Source: Microbispora rosea subsp. aerata
GTDB taxonomy: Bacteria > Actinomycetota > Actinomycetes > Streptosporangiales > Streptosporangiaceae
Direction: 5' to 3'
Length of the DNA: 64,000 bases
NCBI RefSeq assembly: GCF_014647835.1
Contig: NZ_BMPY01000021.1
Span: 53,563 to 117,562, forward strand
Shown here: one piece after another, positions 59,884 to 64,000 of the stretch
Layout: every line of letters starts with the position of its first letter
Position numbering within the stretch: position 1 is the stretch's first letter
Program-made: the position numbers and the translations under genes
The notes under the pieces: model-generated
What the model saw: the letters and a program-made list of their open reading frames with translations, nothing else
What the model was told of the DNA's origin: nothing
Databases searched by the model: none

Positions 59884-60094
59884 GTCCGCCTCCGATCGCC
59901 GTCAGCCGTACGGGCGGGCCCCGAGCGGTTTCAGTCAGCGGGAGCCTGCCCGGTGGCCGCGCCACCGGCCCGGGGCGTACGCGGCGACGAGCCCGGCGGC
60001 GGCGCGGCCCGCCCGGCATGCCCTTCCCGGCACCCGTAGGCGTAAACGACGCCGCGGGGCATGGCGGTTTGATGGGGGCGGACCGCCGGCGGGC

Positions 60095-61135
60095 TCATCC
60101 GGGGTGGCGGCGCAGCAGCAGCATGGCGGCGTCGTCGGGGACCGGGCCGCCGACGTGACGCAGCAGGTCGGTGCGCAGCGCGTCGAGCGCCACCTGGGGG
60201 TCGGTGCCCCGCAGCAGGTGCGCCCGCTCCTTCAGCGGGTAGAAGCGGCCCTCCCGGTCCCGGGCCTCGATCACGCCGTCGGTGTAGAACAGGATCTGGT
60301 CGCCGTCCCCGAACGGCACCCGGTGGGGCTTGGGACGCGGCGAGCCGAGCATGCCGAGCCCGAGCGGGAGCGCCTCCTCCAGCGGGTCCGCGAAGTGGAC
60401 GCCGCCGTCGCGCCGCAGCACGAGCGGGGCGGGGTGGCCACAGTTGAGCAGGGAGATCTCGCCGTCGTGGACCTCGGCGAGCAGGGCGGTGACGAACTTC
60501 TCGCCGCTCAGGTGCCGGGCCAGGCTGGTCTCCACGCGCTCGGCCACCGCGGACAGCTCCGACTGGTCGTAGGCCGCCTCGCGGAAGGCGCCGAGCACCC
60601 ACGCCGCGGTCTCCACCGCCTCCAGGCCCTTGCCCTGCACGTCGCCGATCAGGATGCGTACGCCCTCGGGGGTGGTGACCACCTCGTAGAGGTCCCCGCC
60701 GATCTGGGCCTCGGCGGCCGCGGAGGTGTAGGAGAGCGCCACCCGCAGGTCGCCGGCGCGGCGGGGGACCGGGCGCAGGAGCACCCGCTGGGCCGCCTCC
60801 GCGACCAGGCGGACGTTGGCCAGCTCGCGCTCGCGGCGGTTGCGCAACCTGCTGGCCAGCATGCTCGCGCCGGTGACGCCGACGATCGCCGCGAGGGTCA
60901 GATTGTTGCTCGTGCGGCCGAGCAGGCCGTCGTACACGGCGAGGGGGACGCAGATGGCGAGGGCCAGCATCCCCACCAGGGCCGTGCGGCGCACGCTGCC
61001 CGCCACCGAGGCGAAGGCCGGGCCCAGCGTGAGGAGTGGCAGGAAGCCGACACCCGGCCCGGTGATCAGGTCGACGATAACGACCAAGAGAATCGCGACG
61101 AACGGCAACGCACGGAGGACGTTCTGGGAACTCAT
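60095..61135 (-). CDS. PP2C-type (RsbU/SpoIIE-like) serine phosphatase with membrane domain
   Basis: The product has 346 residues. Three to four N-terminal membrane helices (VLRALPFVAILLVVIVDLITGPG to LAAIVGVTGASMLAS) anchor a SpoIIE-type PPM phosphatase domain: EAQIGGDLYEVVTTPEGVRILIGDVQGKGLEA, LLNCGHPAPLVL and FYTDGVIEARDREG supply metal-binding aspartates. Such enzymes dephosphorylate anti-anti-sigma factors. ATG 61135 is chosen since GGAG lies seven bases upstream. An operator-like repeat is at 61288-61303. No anti-sigma partner is adjacent. Confidence 0.87.
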   Translation of the reverse strand: MSSQNVLRALPFVAILLVVIVDLITGPGVGFLPLLTLGPAFASVAGSVRRTALVGMLALAICVPLAVYDGLLGRTSNNLTLAAIVGVTGASMLASRLRNRRERELANVRLVAEAAQRVLLRPVPRRAGDLRVALSYTSAAAEAQIGGDLYEVVTTPEGVRILIGDVQGKGLEAVETAAWVLGAFREAAYDQSELSAVAERVETSLARHLSGEKFVTALLAEVHDGEISLLNCGHPAPLVLRRDGGVHFADPLEEALPLGLGMLGSPRPKPHRVPFGDGDQILFYTDGVIEARDREGRFYPLKERAHLLRGTDPQVALDALRTDLLRHVGGPVPDDAAMLLLRRHPG

Positions 61136-61287
61136 CGCGACTCCAATGCCGGCCCCCACGTCAGCACATGATTCCTTTCCTGATGGCTTTACTCCTTCCC
61201 GCCTACTGAACAGGGCACTCCCCCATTGTCCGTGACGGACGGGGCCATTTCGGGCTGGTCGGTCAACTGTCGGCGGGCCCCACCCGA

Positions 61288-61303
61288 TCACTACGAGTAG
61301 TGA
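61288..61303. promoter_or_regulatory. Operator-like inverted repeat upstream of the phosphatase gene
   Basis: TCACTAC (61288-61294) and GTAGTGA (61297-61303) form a perfect inverted repeat with two central bases, about 150 bp before the phosphatase start and 64 bp past the trkA stop. No regulator is assigned. Confidence 0.4.
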
Positions 61304-61366
61304 CGTTACTCGATTTCGTGACGTCGCGGCTGGTAAAGCCGGACATCCGGCCTCCCCCGCCCACCG

Positions 61367-62020
61367 TCACGGCAGCTCCGCGAAGCGTTCGACCTGTTCC
61401 GTACGGCCCGACACGATGATCACGTCGCCGTAGGAGAGCTCGGTGTCCGCGGTGGCGTAGGTGAACTCCTCGCCCGGCCGCTTGACCGCCACCACCGTCA
61501 CCCCGTACTTGCGGCGCAGGCTGGACTCGCCCAGGGGGACGCCGACGTACTCCTTCGGCGGGAGGGTCTTGACCAGGGCGAAGTTCTCGTCGACCTCCAT
61601 GTAGTCGAGCATCCGCCCGCTCACCAGGTGGGCCACGCGCTCGCCCATGTCGTGTTCGGGGAAGACCACGTGGTGGACGCCGATCCGGCTGAGGATGCGG
61701 CCGTGCTGGCGGCTGACGGCCTTCGCCCAGATGTCGTCGATCTCCATCTCCACCAGCAGCGACGAGGCGAGGATGCTCGCCTCCAGGTCGCTGCCGATGG
61801 CGCACACCGCGCGGTAGAAGTCCGGCAGGCCGAGCTGGCGCAGCGCCTCGGGGTCGGTGGCGTCCGCGGTGGCGATGTGGGTGATCTGCCCCGCGAGGCT
61901 CTGCACCACCTTGGGGCGGTGGTCGATGGCCAGCACCTCGGTGCCGCGCCGCACCAGCTCCAGGGCGAGCGCGGTGCCGAAGCGGCCGAGACCTATCACC
62001 GCGACGGGGTCGTTTCTCAT
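61367..62020 (-). CDS. Potassium channel/transporter regulatory NAD-binding protein TrkA (KtrA-like)
   Basis: The product has 217 residues: RCK_N domain with VAVIGLGRFGTALALELVRRGTEVLAIDH (Rossmann fold) and D in IATADATDPEALRQLG, then RCK_C domain (YVGVPLGESSLRRKYGVTVVAVKRPGEEF ... DVIIVSGRTEQVERFAE). It gates the TrkH-type channel in response to nucleotides. ATG at 62020 is used; TTG at 62029 would overlap trkH. It follows trkH directly, with one base between stop and start. Confidence 0.91.
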   Translation of the reverse strand: MRNDPVAVIGLGRFGTALALELVRRGTEVLAIDHRPKVVQSLAGQITHIATADATDPEALRQLGLPDFYRAVCAIGSDLEASILASSLLVEMEIDDIWAKAVSRQHGRILSRIGVHHVVFPEHDMGERVAHLVSGRMLDYMEVDENFALVKTLPPKEYVGVPLGESSLRRKYGVTVVAVKRPGEEFTYATADTELSYGDVIIVSGRTEQVERFAELP

Positions 62021-62021
62021 G

Positions 62022-63371
62022 TCAGCCAACGATGACGTCCTCCTCGGGCAGTTCGTAGCGGCGGGTGCGCTCCTTCAGCGCCAGCGCCGAACCGAGCGTG
62101 AGCGGGCCGATCCGGCCGACGAACATCAGCATCGTGAGCACCACCTGCGCGGCGGGGGAGACGGAGGAGGCCATGCCGACCGACAGCCCGGTCGTGCCGA
62201 AGGCGGAGACGACCTCGAAGAGCACCTGATCCAGGCTATGCGGCGTCAGCACCAGCAGGACATAGGTGAACAGCGCGACCAGGCTCACGCTCAGCACGGT
62301 GAGCGAGACCGCCTGCCGCTGCGCCGCCTCGGTGAGGCGGCGGTGGCCGATGTTCACCCGGCTTTCGCCGCGCAGCTCCGCCCAGACGATGAACATGAGC
62401 AGGCCCAGCGTCGTGACCTTGATGCCGCCGGCGGTGCCCGCGCTGCCGCCGCCGACGAACATCAGCAACTCGGTGACCAGCCAGCTTGAGGGGTGCATCT
62501 GCGTGATGTCGAGGCTGTTGAACCCCGCGCTGCGCGGCATGACGGCGGCGAAGAACGCGGCGAGCAGCTTGTCCCGCTCGTTCAGGGGGCCGAGGGTGCC
62601 GGGGTTGGTCCACTCCGTGACCAGGAAGATCAGCGTGCCGCCGGCCAGCAGGACGGCGGTGACCGCGAGCGTGATGCGGGTGAGCAGCGACCAGCGCCCG
62701 GGGCGGCGCCAGGAACGGCGCAGCTCGAAGACCACGGGATAGCCGAGCCCGCCCACGATCACCGACACGGCGACGGTCAGGCAGACCCACGGATCGGCGA
62801 CGAACCCGACCATGCTGTCGGGCCACAGCGCGAAACCCGCGTTGTTGAACGCCGAGACGGCGTGGAACAAGCCCAGGTAGAGCCCGCGCCCGACGGGCTC
62901 GCCGTACCCGAGCACGAACCTCAGCGTGAGGACGGTCCCCGTGATCGCCTCGCAGACCAGGTTGAACACGACGACCTTGGCCACCACCCGCCGCAGGTCG
63001 GCGCCGTTGAGCACCTTGGTCTCGGCCTGGGCCGACAGCCGGGCGCGCAGCCCCAGCCTGCGGGAGACGAGCAGGGTGAAGACGGTCGCGAGGGTCATGA
63101 TGCCGAGGCCGCCCACCTGGATCAGGACGGCGATGACCACCTCGCCGAACGCCGACCAGTGCGTGGCCGTGTCGACGACGGTCAGCCCGTTCACGCACAC
63201 CGCCGACGTCGCCGTGAACAGCGCGGTCACCCAGCCCGTGGGCTTCCCCGAGGCCGTGGCGAGCGGACTGGACAGCAGGACGGTCCCCAGGAGGACCGCC
63301 ACGCCGAACACCATCGTGATGACCTGCGCCGGATGGTGGAAGCGTCCCAGCGCTGCCCAGAACAGCCTCAT
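62022..63371 (-). CDS. TrkH/KtrB-family potassium uptake channel subunit
   Basis: The product has 449 residues with the four P-loop repeats of the family: TATSAVCVNGLTVVDTATHWS, HAVSAFNNAGFALWPDSM, AVMPRSAGFNSLDITQMH and VVSAFGTTGLSVGMASSVS. Filter glycines are present in all four. It is an integral membrane K+ (or Na+-coupled K+) translocator regulated by TrkA. The start is ATG 63371. The two genes form an operon; no upstream regulator is visible. Confidence 0.91.
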   Translation of the reverse strand: MRLFWAALGRFHHPAQVITMVFGVAVLLGTVLLSSPLATASGKPTGWVTALFTATSAVCVNGLTVVDTATHWSAFGEVVIAVLIQVGGLGIMTLATVFTLLVSRRLGLRARLSAQAETKVLNGADLRRVVAKVVVFNLVCEAITGTVLTLRFVLGYGEPVGRGLYLGLFHAVSAFNNAGFALWPDSMVGFVADPWVCLTVAVSVIVGGLGYPVVFELRRSWRRPGRWSLLTRITLAVTAVLLAGGTLIFLVTEWTNPGTLGPLNERDKLLAAFFAAVMPRSAGFNSLDITQMHPSSWLVTELLMFVGGGSAGTAGGIKVTTLGLLMFIVWAELRGESRVNIGHRRLTEAAQRQAVSLTVLSVSLVALFTYVLLVLTPHSLDQVLFEVVSAFGTTGLSVGMASSVSPAAQVVLTMLMFVGRIGPLTLGSALALKERTRRYELPEEDVIVG

Positions 63372-64000
63372 GCCGGTCGCTCTCCGTCGTCGCGGTCGCC
63401 GAGCGCCGGCAAGCCGATGACCGGCGCGTCCGGCTTCCCGTACGGCGGCTCGGACGCGGGAGAGGCGGAGAACCGGCGGGAGCGCTCCGGCGTGGATGCC
63501 GGCCGCGGAGCGGCCACGCCGGACACCGTTCGCGTGCCGTGGCGGAGCGCGGGCTCGAATACCACCAGGACCTCCGTGCGGGCAGGGGGACGACGTCGCC
63601 GACCCGACTTCCCGGCACACCGCGGCCTACCGTAACAGCACATTTCCCGCCGGGCACATCAGGACTCACGCCGGGCGGACGTGGCGACCCTCACCCCGAG
63701 ACTGCCACCCTCTGACGCCGGCTCACCATCACTCGCCGTGCTCAACGGCGAATGTCTTCATCCCCGGGCGCCAGGTACAGGTTGAGGTTGTCTCAGAGCA
63801 ACACGATCGGTGCGCCGAGCTGTGAAGCGCTCCGGGTTGGGTCGAGGCTCTATGGGCTGGCTCCAGCCATCGGTCGAGCAATGATCGAAACCTGTGGATC
63901 GCCGGGAAGGGGTGTACCTTCCCGGATCATCCGTTGAAGGTTTCGAGATAAGGCCGACGTTGCAGCGTCGGTCGGGAAGGCACACCCGTGCCGCTTACCG
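63372..64000. other. Right end of window: no intact gene
   Basis: The first 250 bp are the leader of trkH and contain an open minus-strand frame without recognisable domain. The last 300 bp hold the IS630-type remnant near 63764-63830 and the inverted repeat GGGAAGGNGTGYAYYYTTCCC around 63905-63930. No complete gene is seen up to the edge. Confidence 0.4.
63764..63832 (-). pseudogene. IS630-type transposase remnant
   Basis: On the minus strand the reading SASQLGAPIVLL-stop-DNLNLYLAPG fits the IS630 DDE segment APIVLVWDNLNVHLAAG with the tryptophan TGG changed to TGA. The catalytic Asp is present in DN. Flanking coding sequence is not preserved, so it is a short, inactivated relic. Confidence 0.4.

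Overview
The window is very GC-rich DNA with dense genes, short intergenic gaps, many ATGA start/stop overlaps and frequent GTG starts. It encodes RbpA behind a SigR-type promoter, a CebR/LacI-type sugar operon, two-domain universal stress proteins and a MoxR/DUF58/VWA cluster. This points to a filamentous high-GC actinobacterium, most likely Streptosporangiales; the family-level placement is inferred from gene content only.

Layout. 1-5.3 kb: the end of an oligopeptide ABC importer, a double-GNAT protein, and a muropeptide-salvage pair (NamZ-type exo-muramidase divergent from murQ) followed by a beta-lactamase-fold hydrolase. 5.4-9.1 kb: a TetR/SDR pair with twin operators, a decayed MMPL exporter, a universal stress protein and rbpA. 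9.2-20.4 kb: transporter, phosphodiesterase, two RNA-methyltransferase-type genes, an ECF sigma factor with a membrane partner, a 3 x 100 bp tandem repeat, a membrane glycosyltransferase-like protein, the moxR-DUF58-VWA operon and a membrane-anchored protein with a degenerate kinase N-lobe. 20.5-25 kb: an accessory stretch with a frameshifted oxidoreductase, a 97-bp direct repeat around a TSUP permease, a two-copy CRISPR-like repeat, and a compact three-gene unit built around a membrane-anchored Mrr-type nuclease.

26-37 kb is a beta-glucoside/cello-oligosaccharide uptake locus: lipoprotein, two permeases, GH1 glucosidase and a LacI repressor, tied together by three matching GGAGAGCGCTYTCC operators. 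A secreted expansin-like protein with a CBM2 lies downstream. A second universal stress protein shares a 20-bp promoter palindrome with the first.

39-47.7 kb is an acquired island of visibly lower GC. It holds an intact IS110 element with a structured left end (candidate bridge RNA), endonuclease V, an IS110 remnant, a 1586-residue secreted multidomain protein ending in a NucA/NucB nuclease (a polymorphic toxin), a likely immunity gene, and a truncated serine hydrolase at the right edge. This toxin-immunity pair is the strongest candidate for an undescribed system here.

47.7-64 kb returns to core-like metabolism: dehydrogenases, a TetR gene that runs in frame into a ferredoxin next to a P450, AraC and TetR regulators, a pyruvate-oxidase-like ThDP enzyme, an RsbU-type phosphatase and a TrkA/TrkH potassium system. 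Remnants of Mug, a possible AlkA-like glycosylase and an IS630 element show gene decay. No rRNA or tRNA gene was seen.
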